DNA of 35,969 nucleotides from assembly GCF_021568775.1 (NCBI RefSeq), contig NZ_JAKGSG010000051.1, forward strand, positions 1 through 35,969. The letters run 5' to 3'. Position numbers and translations under genes: made by a program. Source of the stretch: Antribacter soli (GTDB lineage Bacteria > Actinomycetota > Actinomycetes > Actinomycetales > Cellulomonadaceae). Under the pieces are notes generated by a model. It did no database searches and was not told where the DNA came from. It saw only the letters and a program-made list of their open reading frames with translations. Below, in pieces: positions 24,655 to 32,351 of this stretch. The stretch's first letter is position 1; every line of letters begins with the position of its first letter.

Positions 24655-25641
24655 ATGGCCGCGTGGCGCACCCCGGTCCACTCGGCCGGGGCGCGCCCCG
24701 AGCCCGGGCATGAACCGCGCGAACCAGGCGCTTCGCTCGTGGACGCGCTCGCCTTCGCGGACGAGCCGAGGGCCGAGGACGCAGGCGGGGCGCGGGTGCT
24801 GAGCATGCGCGACCTGCCCGAGGCGCTGGCCGTCTGCGCCGCCGACCCGGTCGCCGCCGTCCTGGCCGCCTCCCGCCTGGAGGTCGCCGAGAGCGCCGGC
24901 TTCGGCATGGCCGGCGGCCAGGCCTGGGGCTTCCCCGCGACCGGCCCGCTCGAGGCCGTGTGCTGGGCGGGCGCGAACCTCGTGCCCGTCACCCCGGTCG
25001 CGGACCGTCGGGCCGACGCCGTCGCCGCGTTCGCGGCGCTGGCCCGGGTGCACGGGCGCCGGTCGTCGTCGATCGTGGGGGACCAGGCCACCACCCTCGC
25101 TCTGTGGGAGCACCTCGCGAGGACCTGGCCGGCAGCGCGCGAGGTGCGCGCCGACCAGCCGTCGATGGCGATCGCCCGCGATCCCGACGTCGAACCGGAG
25201 GAGAGCGTCCGGCGCTCCCGCCTCGACGAGCTCGACCTCGTGCTGCCGGCGTGCGTGCGGATGTTCACCGAGGAGGTGGGCTACTCGCCCGTCGCCACGG
25301 GCGGCAGCGCGTACGCCGAGCGGGTGCGCTCTCTCGTGGTGGAAGGCCGTTCGTTCGTGCGCACCGTACCCAGCCCGCGCGGCCTGCCGGTGGTCGCGTT
25401 CAAGGCGGAGATCGGCGCGACGGCGGGAGGCGTCGCCCAGGTGCAGGGCGTGTGGGTGGACCCCGTGTACCGCGGGCGCGGCTGGTCGGAGTCCGGCATG
25501 GCGGCCGTCGTGGCCGAGACCCGGCGCACCGTCGCGCCGGTCGTGTCGCTCTACGTGAACTCGTACAACGAGCGCGCGCTGGCGACGTACCGCCGCGTCG
25601 GCTTCGAGCAGGTCGGGACGTTCGCGACCGTCCTGTTCTGA
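24655..25641 (+). CDS. GNAT-family acetyltransferase with DUF4081-like N-terminal domain
   Basis: A 328-residue protein. The first 45 residues are Pro/Glu-rich and may not be translated; a GTG at residue 48 (ARVLSMRDLPEAL) is an alternative start that fits the family better. Residues about 48-180 match the DUF4081 domain found before GNAT domains in actinobacteria (DPVAAVLAASRLEVA). Residues about 190-328 are the GNAT fold, with acetyl-CoA loop R273-G-R-G276 (VWVDPVYRGRGWSESGM) and the late SLYVNSYNERALATYRRVGF. The acceptor is unknown. It follows ispG closely, an arrangement I recall in relatives, and converges on the glycosylase gene. Confidence 0.85.
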   Translation: MAAWRTPVHSAGARPEPGHEPREPGASLVDALAFADEPRAEDAGGARVLSMRDLPEALAVCAADPVAAVLAASRLEVAESAGFGMAGGQAWGFPATGPLEAVCWAGANLVPVTPVADRRADAVAAFAALARVHGRRSSSIVGDQATTLALWEHLARTWPAAREVRADQPSMAIARDPDVEPEESVRRSRLDELDLVLPACVRMFTEEVGYSPVATGGSAYAERVRSLVVEGRSFVRTVPSPRGLPVVAFKAEIGATAGGVAQVQGVWVDPVYRGRGWSESGMAAVVAETRRTVAPVVSLYVNSYNERALATYRRVGFEQVGTFATVLF

Positions 25642-25649
25642 CGCCCGCG

Positions 25650-26555
25650 CTACTTGAGGAGCCGGGACATCCGGCGGTCCGCCAGGACCTGGCCGTTCGT
25701 CTGACAGGTGGGGCAGTACTGCAGGCTGCGGTCCGCGAAGCTCACCTCGCGCACCGTGTCGCCGCAGACCGGGCACAGCTCGCCCGCGCGGCCGTGCACG
25801 CGCATCCCGGCACGCTTGGCGTCCTTCAGCTCCTTCGCCGGCTTGCCCGACGACGTCGCGATCGCCTCCCGGAGCACCTCGCCGATGGTCCGGTGCAGCC
25901 GGGCGGTCTCCTCCGCAGTGAAGGTGCGGGTCTGCTTGTACGGGCTGAACCGGGCCGTGTGCAGGATCTCGTCCGAGTAGGCGTTCCCGATGCCCGCGAT
26001 GCTGCTCTGGTCCCGCAGCAGGCCCTTGACCTGCTGGTTGCGCTGCGAGAGCAGGCCGGCGAGCACCTCGGGCGTGAACTCGGGGTGGAGCGGGTCCGGG
26101 CCGAGGGAGGCAATCATCGGCACGTCGTGCGGGTCGCGGACCACGTGCACCGCCAGGCGCTTGCGGGTCCCGGCCTCGGTGAGGTCGAAGCCCGAGCCGT
26201 CGTCGAGCCGCACGCGCAACGCGAGGGCGGGCGCCGCACCGCCCCGCACCCGGCCGCCCGGCCGCACGGGTGCGAGGGGCAGGCTGTCCGACCAGCGCAC
26301 CCAGCCGCCCCGCGCCAGGTGGAAGACCAGGTGCAGCTCCGAGGACTCTTCCGGCTGACGCGGCCGGACCGCCAGGTCCAGCCACTTGCCGTGCCGGGCC
26401 GCGCCCAGCACCCGTGCTCCGACGAGCGCCGTGACCGGCGGGTCGAAGGTCTTCAGGGCGGCGATCGACGCGAGCTCGACGGCCGCGACGGTGCGGCCGG
26501 TCGTGCGCTCGCGCAGGAAGCCGACCAGGGCCTCCACCTCCGGCAGCTCGGGCAT
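25650..26555 (-). CDS. Fpg/Nei-family DNA glycosylase
   Basis: A 301-residue base-excision repair enzyme that removes oxidised bases and nicks the abasic site. It begins MPELPEVE, so after Met removal P2 is the Schiff-base nucleophile and E3 the general acid. K57 in RHGKWLD matches the conserved lysine. The helix-two-turn-helix region reads [23 protein letters not shown]-terminal zinc finger has C261, C264, C281 and C284 (CPVC ... CPTC). The start at 26555 is fixed by the motif. It converges on the GNAT gene with 8 bases between stop codons. Fpg versus Nei specificity cannot be settled from sequence alone. Confidence 0.92.
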   Translation of the reverse strand: MPELPEVEALVGFLRERTTGRTVAAVELASIAALKTFDPPVTALVGARVLGAARHGKWLDLAVRPRQPEESSELHLVFHLARGGWVRWSDSLPLAPVRPGGRVRGGAAPALALRVRLDDGSGFDLTEAGTRKRLAVHVVRDPHDVPMIASLGPDPLHPEFTPEVLAGLLSQRNQQVKGLLRDQSSIAGIGNAYSDEILHTARFSPYKQTRTFTAEETARLHRTIGEVLREAIATSSGKPAKELKDAKRAGMRVHGRAGELCPVCGDTVREVSFADRSLQYCPTCQTNGQVLADRRMSRLLK

Positions 26556-26750
26556 GAGCCCATGCTGCCACGGCGTCCCGTCCCCGCAGCGGGGGAAAAA
26601 CGGGCGAAGTGCCGAAGTAGAACTGCGGACATTCGGCGGGCCGCCACTCCTCCCGGTGCTTCCGGGCGGTTCTCCGCTGCACTCCGCTCCGGGCGAGTAC
26701 CTCGGTCCTCGGCCCTCACCCTGCGCTGCGTTGCGCGTTCGACCCGCGGA

Positions 26751-26756
26751 TAGGCT
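26751..26756 (+). promoter_or_regulatory. -10 element upstream of proS
   Basis: TAGGCT lies 7 bases before the ATG at 26764, consistent with a leaderless or near-leaderless transcript. The -35 is uncertain. Confidence 0.5.
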
Positions 26757-26763
26757 GTGCACC

Positions 26764-28596
26764 ATGTCATCGGTTCTCCATCGTCGCGCGCGCGGCGACC
26801 TGCTGCGCATGTCGGCCCTCTTCGTCCGCACCCTCCGCGAGGACCCGGCCGACGCCGAGGTCGCGAGCCACCGGCTGCTCGTGCGCGCCGGCTACATCCG
26901 CCGCGCCGCCCCGGGCATCTACACGTGGCTGCCGCTGGGCCTGCGGGTGCTCGCCAAGGTCGAGGCGGTCGTGCGCGAGGAGATGAACGCGATCGGCGCG
27001 CAGGAGGTGCACTTCCCGGCGCTGCTGCCGAAGGAGCCCTACGAGGCGACCGGCCGGTGGGAGGAGTACGGCCCCAACATCTTCCGGCTCAAGGACCGCA
27101 AGGACGCGGACTACCTGCTCGCGCCCACGCACGAGGAGATGTTCTCGCTCCTCGTGAAGGACCTGTACTCGTCGTACAAGGACCTGCCGCTCGCGCTGTA
27201 CCAGATCCAGACGAAGTACCGCGACGAGGCCCGGCCCCGCGCCGGCCTGATCCGCGGGCGCGAGTTCATCATGAAGGACGCGTACTCGTTCGACGTGACG
27301 GACGCCGGGCTCGACGCCTCGTACCAGGCGCAGCGCGGCGCGTACGAGCGGATCTTCACGCGGCTCGGGCTCGAGTACGTGATCGTGTCCGCGACGTCGG
27401 GAGCGATGGGCGGCTCGCGGTCGGAGGAGTTCCTGTCGCCGTCCCCGATCGGTGAGGACACGTTCGTGCGCTCGCCCGGCGGCTACGCGGCCAACGTCGA
27501 GGCCGTCGTCACGCCGGTGCCCGCGGCGGTGCCGTACGACGACGCGCCCGCCGCGCACGTCGAGGACACGCCCGACACCCCGACAATCGAGACGCTCGTC
27601 ACGCTCGCCAACGCGAAGTACCCGCGCCCCGACCGCGAGTGGACGGCCGCCGACACCCTGAAGAACGTCGTGCTGGCGCTCACGCACCCGGACGGGCGCC
27701 GCGAGCTCGTGGTGGTCGGCCTGCCCGGCGACCGCGAGGTCGACCTCAAGCGGCTCGAGGCGGCCGTGGCGCCCGCCGAGGCGGAGGCCGCGGGCGAGGC
27801 CGACTTCGCCGCGCACCCCGAGCTCGTCAAGGGCTACATCGGCCCCAAGGTGCTGGGTCCGCAGGGCGCGGTGGTCGAGACGGCCGACGGCGGCAAGGCC
27901 TCCGCGATCCGCTACCTGCTCGACCCGCGCGTCGTGCCCGGCACCCGTTGGATCACGGGCGCCGACGAGCACGGCAGGCACGTGTTCGACCTCGTGGCCG
28001 GCCGCGACTTCACCGCGGACGGCACCATCGAGGCCGCCGAGGTGCGCGCCGGCGACCTGGCGCCCGACGGCTCGGGGCCCCTCGAGCTCGCGCGCGGCAT
28101 CGAGATCGGCCACATCTTCCAGCTCGGCCGCAAGTACGCACAGGCGCTCGGCCTGACGGTGCTGGACGAGAACGGCAAGCAGGTCGTCGTCACGATGGGC
28201 TCGTACGGCGTGGGCGTCACGCGCGCGCTCGCCGCGCTCGCCGAGGCGCACCACGACGAGCGCGGGCTCGCCTGGCCGGCGCACGTCGCTCCCGCGCACG
28301 TCCACCTGGTCGCCACCGGCAAGGGCACCGAGGTGTTCGAGGCGGCGGCGTCCATCGCCGAGGAGCTGGCGGCCGCGGGCGTCGAGGTCATCTACGACGA
28401 CCGGCCCAAGGTCTCGCCCGGCGTGAAGTTCGCCGACGCCGAGCTGCTCGGCGCGCCGCTGCTCGTCGTCGTGGGCCGTGGCCTGGCCGAGGGCGTCATC
28501 GAGGTACGGCCGCGCGCCGGCGAGTCGGAGCAGGTTCCCGTCGCCGACGTCGTCTCCGTCGTGACGGGCAAGGTCGAGGCGCTCCTGGGAGCGTGA
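26764..28596 (+). CDS. proS: Prolyl-tRNA synthetase
   Basis: A 610-residue class II synthetase that charges tRNA-Pro. [14 protein letters not shown] and [20 protein letters not shown] mark the start of the bacterial-type enzyme. Motif 2 is around residue 152 ([17 protein letters not shown]). An editing insertion domain that hydrolyses mischarged Ala-tRNA occupies roughly 230-400. Motif 3 is at about 479 ([14 protein letters not shown]), followed by the anticodon-binding domain (VHLVATGKG to the end). The ATG at 26764 follows a -10 box; the ATG at 26809 (MSALFVRT) is an alternative. It ends at a strong palindromic terminator. Confidence 0.96.
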   Translation: MSSVLHRRARGDLLRMSALFVRTLREDPADAEVASHRLLVRAGYIRRAAPGIYTWLPLGLRVLAKVEAVVREEMNAIGAQEVHFPALLPKEPYEATGRWEEYGPNIFRLKDRKDADYLLAPTHEEMFSLLVKDLYSSYKDLPLALYQIQTKYRDEARPRAGLIRGREFIMKDAYSFDVTDAGLDASYQAQRGAYERIFTRLGLEYVIVSATSGAMGGSRSEEFLSPSPIGEDTFVRSPGGYAANVEAVVTPVPAAVPYDDAPAAHVEDTPDTPTIETLVTLANAKYPRPDREWTAADTLKNVVLALTHPDGRRELVVVGLPGDREVDLKRLEAAVAPAEAEAAGEADFAAHPELVKGYIGPKVLGPQGAVVETADGGKASAIRYLLDPRVVPGTRWITGADEHGRHVFDLVAGRDFTADGTIEAAEVRAGDLAPDGSGPLELARGIEIGHIFQLGRKYAQALGLTVLDENGKQVVVTMGSYGVGVTRALAALAEAHHDERGLAWPAHVAPAHVHLVATGKGTEVFEAAASIAEELAAAGVEVIYDDRPKVSPGVKFADAELLGAPLLVVVGRGLAEGVIEVRPRAGESEQVPVADVVSVVTGKVEALLGA

Positions 28597-28623
28597 TCCC
28601 GGCCCGGGTGTGATCCCGGTGCA

Positions 28624-28657
28624 GAGGGGCTCCCGGTCCGCGGACCGGGAGCCCCTC
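28624..28657. terminator. 34-base perfect palindrome, bidirectional terminator
   Basis: GAGGGGCTCCCGGTCCG (28624-28640) is followed directly by its exact complement (28641-28657). As RNA it forms a long GC-rich hairpin with only a small loop. It lies between proS (+) and the lipoprotein gene (-), which converge. Confidence 0.85.
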
Positions 28658-28674
28658 ACTGCGTCTGGTGTCAG

Positions 28675-28692
28675 GCCAGTGCCAGTGCCAGT
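28675..28692. repeat. Three tandem GCCAGT copies
   Basis: Three exact 6-base repeats, then a degenerate GCCGGA, in the proS/lipoprotein intergenic gap. Probably replication slippage; no function is evident. Confidence 0.6.
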
Positions 28693-28719
28693 GCCGGAGC
28701 CCGGTGCCGGGGTCCGGCG

Positions 28720-29790
28720 TCAGGCCGCCGGCGTCACCTGTTCGGGCAGGCCCGGGAACGCGGTGAGCGGCGTGCCCCACGTGGTGCCCGCGGTGGTCGC
28801 CTCGGCGAGGAGCGTGATGAGAACCCGACGGGTCCCAGGCTCGGCGACCCCTACGAGGGTCGCGTAGCCCGACGCGAGCCCGTCCTCGAGCTGCTGCGCG
28901 AGCGCCTCCGTGGTGACCTCGGCGCCAGGGACCACGTAGGCGACGCGGCGCGGGTCCTGATCGGTGCCGGCGGTGCCCGCGAGCTCTGCCCAGGCCTCGG
29001 CGCGCGCCCGGTGGACGGCGGCTCGCGCCACCGCCATGTCCCGCAGGGCACCGTCGGCCAGCGCGGCGCGCAGCTCGAGGGCGTAGCCCGCCGTGTCCTC
29101 CGCGAGGACGATGCCCGAGAGCTGCTCGGCGCTGAGCCCGCCGGGTGCGACGTCCGCGGGCGTCGGTTCGCCCGACGCCGCGTCCGAGGCGGCGGCTTCC
29201 GGTTCGGTGGCGTCCGCCGTCGGCTCGTCCACCTCGGGGGGGACGGGGATCACTGGATCCGCCGGGGCGGGGCCCTCCGTCCCGGTGAGGCCGGCGAGGC
29301 GGGACGCGGAGAGCGTCTGGGACGCGGCGATCGACGCGAGGAGCCGCGCGAGCGGGCCGTCGGCGGTGGTGTCGGCGGCGGAGCGGCTGCGCCCGGCGGC
29401 GTCCATGAGCGAGACGACGACGTCCGCGGGGGCTGCCACGGCAGGGGCCGACGCGGAGGGCGTGGGGGTCCCGTCGCCGAGCACGTCGGACAGGCCGGAG
29501 TCGTACTCGCCGCCGAGCTGGGCGACCTGGGCGTCCGAGAAGTCGGAGATCTGAGTCAGCTCCGCGACGACCTCCGGCGCGGTGCCGGCGACGAGGGCGG
29601 CGGCGTCGGCCTGCTGCGAGACCAGCAGCGCGTCGGCGACGGCCGTGCGGCGCACCACCTCGACGGCGTCCGGGGCCGGCTCGCCCGGCGGCGGCGTCTC
29701 CAGCCGCACGCCGCAGCCGCCGAGGAGCAGGGCGACGGCGAGAGCGAGGGCGCCCTTCCGGCCCGCGCGGGTCCGGCGGGTGGCCGGCAT
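28720..29790 (-). CDS. Lipoprotein with DUF4439 (ferritin-like) domain
   Basis: A 356-residue predicted lipoprotein. A basic N-terminus (TRRTRAGRKG) precedes a hydrophobic stretch ending in the lipobox LLGGC with lipid-modified C26. After a long Ala/Pro/Asp-rich region, the C-terminal 140 residues are helical. LSGIVLAEDTAGYALELRAA, ARAAVHRARAEAWAEL and AYVVPGAEVTTEALAQQLEDGLASGYATLVG match the DUF4439 family, which has a ferritin-like fold and no established function. I chose the ATG at 29790 because it gives a compact signal sequence; 29820 is an in-frame alternative. It is divergent from rimP, and relatives often have it beside rimP. Confidence 0.82.
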   Translation of the reverse strand: MPATRRTRAGRKGALALAVALLLGGCGVRLETPPPGEPAPDAVEVVRRTAVADALLVSQQADAAALVAGTAPEVVAELTQISDFSDAQVAQLGGEYDSGLSDVLGDGTPTPSASAPAVAAPADVVVSLMDAAGRSRSAADTTADGPLARLLASIAASQTLSASRLAGLTGTEGPAPADPVIPVPPEVDEPTADATEPEAAASDAASGEPTPADVAPGGLSAEQLSGIVLAEDTAGYALELRAALADGALRDMAVARAAVHRARAEAWAELAGTAGTDQDPRRVAYVVPGAEVTTEALAQQLEDGLASGYATLVGVAEPGTRRVLITLLAEATTAGTTWGTPLTAFPGLPEQVTPAA

Positions 29791-29917
29791 CCGGCCTGGC
29801 TGGTTCGTCGACGGGATCATCGTCGCTGATGATGCCACGTCCGCGAGTGCGACCTGTGCCGGAACGGTGACGGCGAACGTCACGTTGTTCCGGGAGGGCT
29901 GGACGCGCGTGTTTCGT

Positions 29918-29923
29918 TAGGCT
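29918..29923 (+). promoter_or_regulatory. -10 element of the rimP-nusA-infB operon
   Basis: TAGGCT in the gap between the divergent lipoprotein and rimP genes, about 105 bases before the rimP ATG, which leaves a leader of about 100 bases. The -35 is unclear. Confidence 0.45.
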
Positions 29924-29951
29924 TGTCCCAGCACACACAACAGCACATCGG

Positions 29952-29975
29952 TCGAACCGTTCCGGCTCGAACCGT
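29952..29975 (+). repeat. Direct repeat in the rimP leader
   Basis: TCGAACCGT occurs at 29952-29960 and 29967-29975, 15 bases apart, within the predicted 5' leader of rimP. Function unknown; it could be a binding site or part of a folded leader. Confidence 0.4.
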
Positions 29976-30028
29976 ACCCGGTGGCCCGAGATCGATCGGG
30001 CGGCGGGAGAGCCTACGGGAGGCAGGCG

Positions 30029-30670
30029 ATGGCACAGCACGCGGACGAGGTCCGGCGCGTCGTAGGACCGGTGGTCGAGGCGGCGGGCCTCCACCTGGAG
30101 GACGTGGCGGCATCGCAGGCCGGGAACCGGTCGGTCGTGCGCATCACCGTCGACCTGCACGAGGACGCCCTGGGCAGCCTGGACTCCGATACGCTCGGCG
30201 AGGTCTCGCGGGGCATCTCTGCCGCGCTCGACGGCGACGACGTCGTCGGAGGCGCGTACACGCTGGAGATCTCCACGCCGGGCACCTCCCGGCCCCTGAC
30301 GGAGCTGCGTCACTTCAAGCGGGCTCGCACCCGCCTGGTGACGCTGCGGCTCACCGACGGGAGCACGGTCGAGGGTCGCCTCGTCGAGGTGGAGGGGGCT
30401 GGCGAGGACGCGGAGCTGGTGCTCGACGACGGCACCCGGGTCCCGGTCGGCTCGGTCGCGAAGGGCCGGGTCGAGGTGGAGCTCAAGCGTCTGGAGGAGG
30501 CCGAGGCCGCCGACGGCGAGGACGGCACCGCCCCGCACGACGACGAGTACGACGACGGGTACGAGGACGACGACGCTGCGGATGCCGACGTGCCCGGCGT
30601 GCGCGAGAGTGCAGATGCTGACGACGACGCGACGCAGGCGCCGGGCGCCGGCCGCAACGAGGAGAGCTGA
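30029..30670 (+). CDS. rimP: Ribosome maturation factor RimP
   Basis: A 213-residue 30S assembly factor. The N-terminal domain (about 1-90) includes [18 protein letters not shown] and [24 protein letters not shown] and the basic [16 protein letters not shown] lead into the SH3-like C-terminal domain (to about 155). The last 55 residues form an unusually long acidic tail (DDDEYDD-type runs). The ATG at 30029 follows GGGAGG by 6 bases. It heads the rimP-nusA-ylxR-infB-rbfA operon; nusA begins 1 base after its stop. Confidence 0.93.
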   Translation: MAQHADEVRRVVGPVVEAAGLHLEDVAASQAGNRSVVRITVDLHEDALGSLDSDTLGEVSRGISAALDGDDVVGGAYTLEISTPGTSRPLTELRHFKRARTRLVTLRLTDGSTVEGRLVEVEGAGEDAELVLDDGTRVPVGSVAKGRVEVELKRLEEAEAADGEDGTAPHDDEYDDGYEDDDAADADVPGVRESADADDDATQAPGAGRNEES

Positions 30671-30671
30671 C

Positions 30672-31736
30672 ATGGACATCGACATGAGCGCGCTGCGGAT
30701 GCTGGAGCGCGAGAAGGACCTCAGCCTGGACGTCCTCGTGTCAGCGATCGAGCAGGCACTGCTCTCCGCCTACCACCGCACGCCCGGCGCGTACCAGCGG
30801 GCGCGCGTCGAGCTGGACCGGTCCACGGGGCACGTGACGGTGTGGGCCCGGGAGGAGCTGCCCCCGGCTTTCGAGCCTGAGGACGGCCAGGAGCGCGCGC
30901 CGCTGGAGCTCGGACCGGAGTTCGACCACACGCCGAAGGACTTCGGCCGGATCGCCACGGCGACGGCCCGCCAGGTCATCGTGCAGCGCCTGCGCGACGC
31001 CGAGGACGACCAGGTGCTCGGCATGTTCCGCGGCAAGGAGGGTGAGGTCCTGGCGGGCATCATCCAGCAGGGCCGCGACCCGCGTGTCGTGCTCGTCGAC
31101 GTCGGGGGCACGGAGGCGGTGCTGCCCCCGCACGAGCAGGTCCCGACGGAGGAGTACGTGCACGGCGAGCGCCTGCGCGGCTACGTCGTCGAGGTCGCCC
31201 GGGGAATGAAGGGTGCCCAGGTCACGTTGAGCCGGACGCACCCGAACCTCGTGCGCAAGCTCTTCGAGCTCGAGGTCCCGGAGATCGCGGACGGCTCGGT
31301 CGAGATCATGGCCGTGGCTCGCGAGGCCGGGCACCGTACGAAGGTCGCCGTCCGGTCGCGGGTGTCGGGCCTGAACGCCAAGGGTGCGTGCATCGGCCCG
31401 ATGGGCGCTCGCGTGCGGGCGGTCATGGCCGAGCTCCACGGCGAGAAGATCGACATCGTCGACTACAGCGACGACCCGGCGCACTTCGTGGCGAACGCGC
31501 TGTCGCCGGCGCGTGTGTCGTCCGTCACTGTCGTGGACGAGGACGCGAGGGCGGCCCGCGCGGTCGTCCCCGACTACCAGCTCTCGCTCGCGATCGGCAA
31601 GGAGGGCCAGAACGCCCGCCTCGCGGCCAAGCTCACCGGCTGGCGGATCGACATCCGCTCGGACGAGGGCGCGGACGCCGCAGAAGGTGGCTCACCTGGT
31701 GCGGCACCGGGCGCTCCCGCCGCCGGGCGGCGGTAG
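30672..31736 (+). CDS. nusA: Transcription factor NusA
   Basis: A 354-residue actinobacterial-length NusA that modulates RNA polymerase pausing, termination and antitermination. The N-terminal RNAP-binding domain ([18 protein letters not shown]...) is followed by an S1 domain (about 130-200, [13 protein letters not shown] to [10 protein letters not shown]) and two KH domains (about 205-345: [18 protein letters not shown] and [19 protein letters not shown]). The extra acidic repeats of the E. coli protein are absent, as expected here. The ATG at 30672 follows an AGGAG inside the rimP end. Confidence 0.95.
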   Translation: MDIDMSALRMLEREKDLSLDVLVSAIEQALLSAYHRTPGAYQRARVELDRSTGHVTVWAREELPPAFEPEDGQERAPLELGPEFDHTPKDFGRIATATARQVIVQRLRDAEDDQVLGMFRGKEGEVLAGIIQQGRDPRVVLVDVGGTEAVLPPHEQVPTEEYVHGERLRGYVVEVARGMKGAQVTLSRTHPNLVRKLFELEVPEIADGSVEIMAVAREAGHRTKVAVRSRVSGLNAKGACIGPMGARVRAVMAELHGEKIDIVDYSDDPAHFVANALSPARVSSVTVVDEDARAARAVVPDYQLSLAIGKEGQNARLAAKLTGWRIDIRSDEGADAAEGGSPGAAPGAPAAGRR

Positions 31737-31742
31737 CGGGCG

Positions 31743-32069
31743 GTGGCGCGCGGTAGACTGTCCGAGTCTGGGCCGCGCGCCCGTCATTCGACCCACCCCG
31801 CACCGACCTTCACGGGTCCCGTGCGCACGTGCGTCGGGTGCCGGGAACGTGACCAGCGGTCTGCTCTCTTGCGTCTGGTCCTCGACACGACGGCACCCCA
31901 GCCACGGCTGGTCGCCGACGTCGGGGCCCGCTTGCCGGGGCGCGGCGCCTGGGTCCACCCCACGGCGCAGTGCCTGGAGCTCGCCGAGCGTCGCAAGGCC
32001 GTGCCGCGCGCGCTGCGCGTGACCGGCCCCCTCGACCTGGCGGTCGTCCGGGCACACCTCGGCCTGTGA
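31743..32069 (+). CDS. ylxR: YlxR family RNA-binding protein
   Basis: A 108-residue member of the YlxR/DUF448 family. VRTCVGCRERDQRSALLRLV carries the CxxC and the basic/aliphatic core, and GRGAWVHPTAQCLELA is the second family motif. The Firmicute homologue has been reported to bind RNase P RNA; the role here is inferred. The GTG at 31743 lies 6 bases after the nusA stop; a GTG at 31821 just before RTCVGC is possible, and most family members start between these. A TAGACT at 31754-31759 resembles a -10 box and could give an internal promoter. Confidence 0.88.
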   Translation: MARGRLSESGPRARHSTHPAPTFTGPVRTCVGCRERDQRSALLRLVLDTTAPQPRLVADVGARLPGRGAWVHPTAQCLELAERRKAVPRALRVTGPLDLAVVRAHLGL

Positions 32070-32092
32070 GCGGTCCGCGAGCAGGCTTGGCT

Positions 32093-32137
32093 GCCGGCCC
32101 CCGGGCCGGCACCGTCCCGACCGGGCGCAGAGCCCGG
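32093..32137 (+). promoter_or_regulatory. Two hairpins in the infB leader
   Basis: GCCGGCCC/GGGCCGGC (32093-32110) and CCGGGC/GCCCGG with a 5-base loop (32121-32137). They lie between the ylxR stop and the mini-ORF relay. They could act as an attenuator or processing site; no U-tract follows. Confidence 0.55.
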
Positions 32138-32180
32138 CCGCACCACACGATTCGTCGACAAGGAAGCGGGTCAGAAGCCG

Positions 32181-32223
32181 ATGGGCACCCGATGAGTCCC
32201 CAGCGATGAGTACTCAGTACTAA
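32181..32223 (+). promoter_or_regulatory. Relay of three overlapping mini-ORFs in the infB leader
   Basis: Three tiny reading frames are chained by start/stop overlaps. ATG at 32181 encodes MGTR and stops at 32195. ATG at 32192 encodes MSPQR and stops at 32209. ATG at 32206 encodes MSTQY and stops with TAA at 32223. Junctions are ATGA, ATGA and TAATG, so a ribosome ending one can restart on the next, shifting frame each time. AGGAAG (32161-32166) is a distant ribosome site for the first. GATGAG-type blocks repeat through the segment, and GTACTCAGTAC (32210-32220) is a palindrome. Proposed role: sensing of initiation capacity upstream of the IF2 gene. Confidence 0.65.
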
Positions 32224-32351
32224 TGACGGTCCTCCCTGTCTTGGGTGGACCGAGACAGGAGAGTTGTGGCAAAGATCCGCGTTCACGAGCTTGCGAAGCA
32301 GCTCGGAGTGGAGAGCAAGACCCTGATGGCCGAGCTGAAGGCCGCAGGTGA
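32223..32351 (+). CDS. Fourth leader ORF, overlapping the infB start out of frame
   Basis: ATG at 32223 shares its A with the TAA of the third mini-ORF. The frame stays open for 42 codons, passes over the infB GTG (32266) in a different frame and stops at 32351. Ribosomes that re-initiate here would run past the infB start and could suppress it. The peptide is probably not functional; the act of translation may be. Confidence 0.4.
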   Translation: MTVLPVLGGPRQESCGKDPRSRACEAARSGEQDPDGRAEGRR

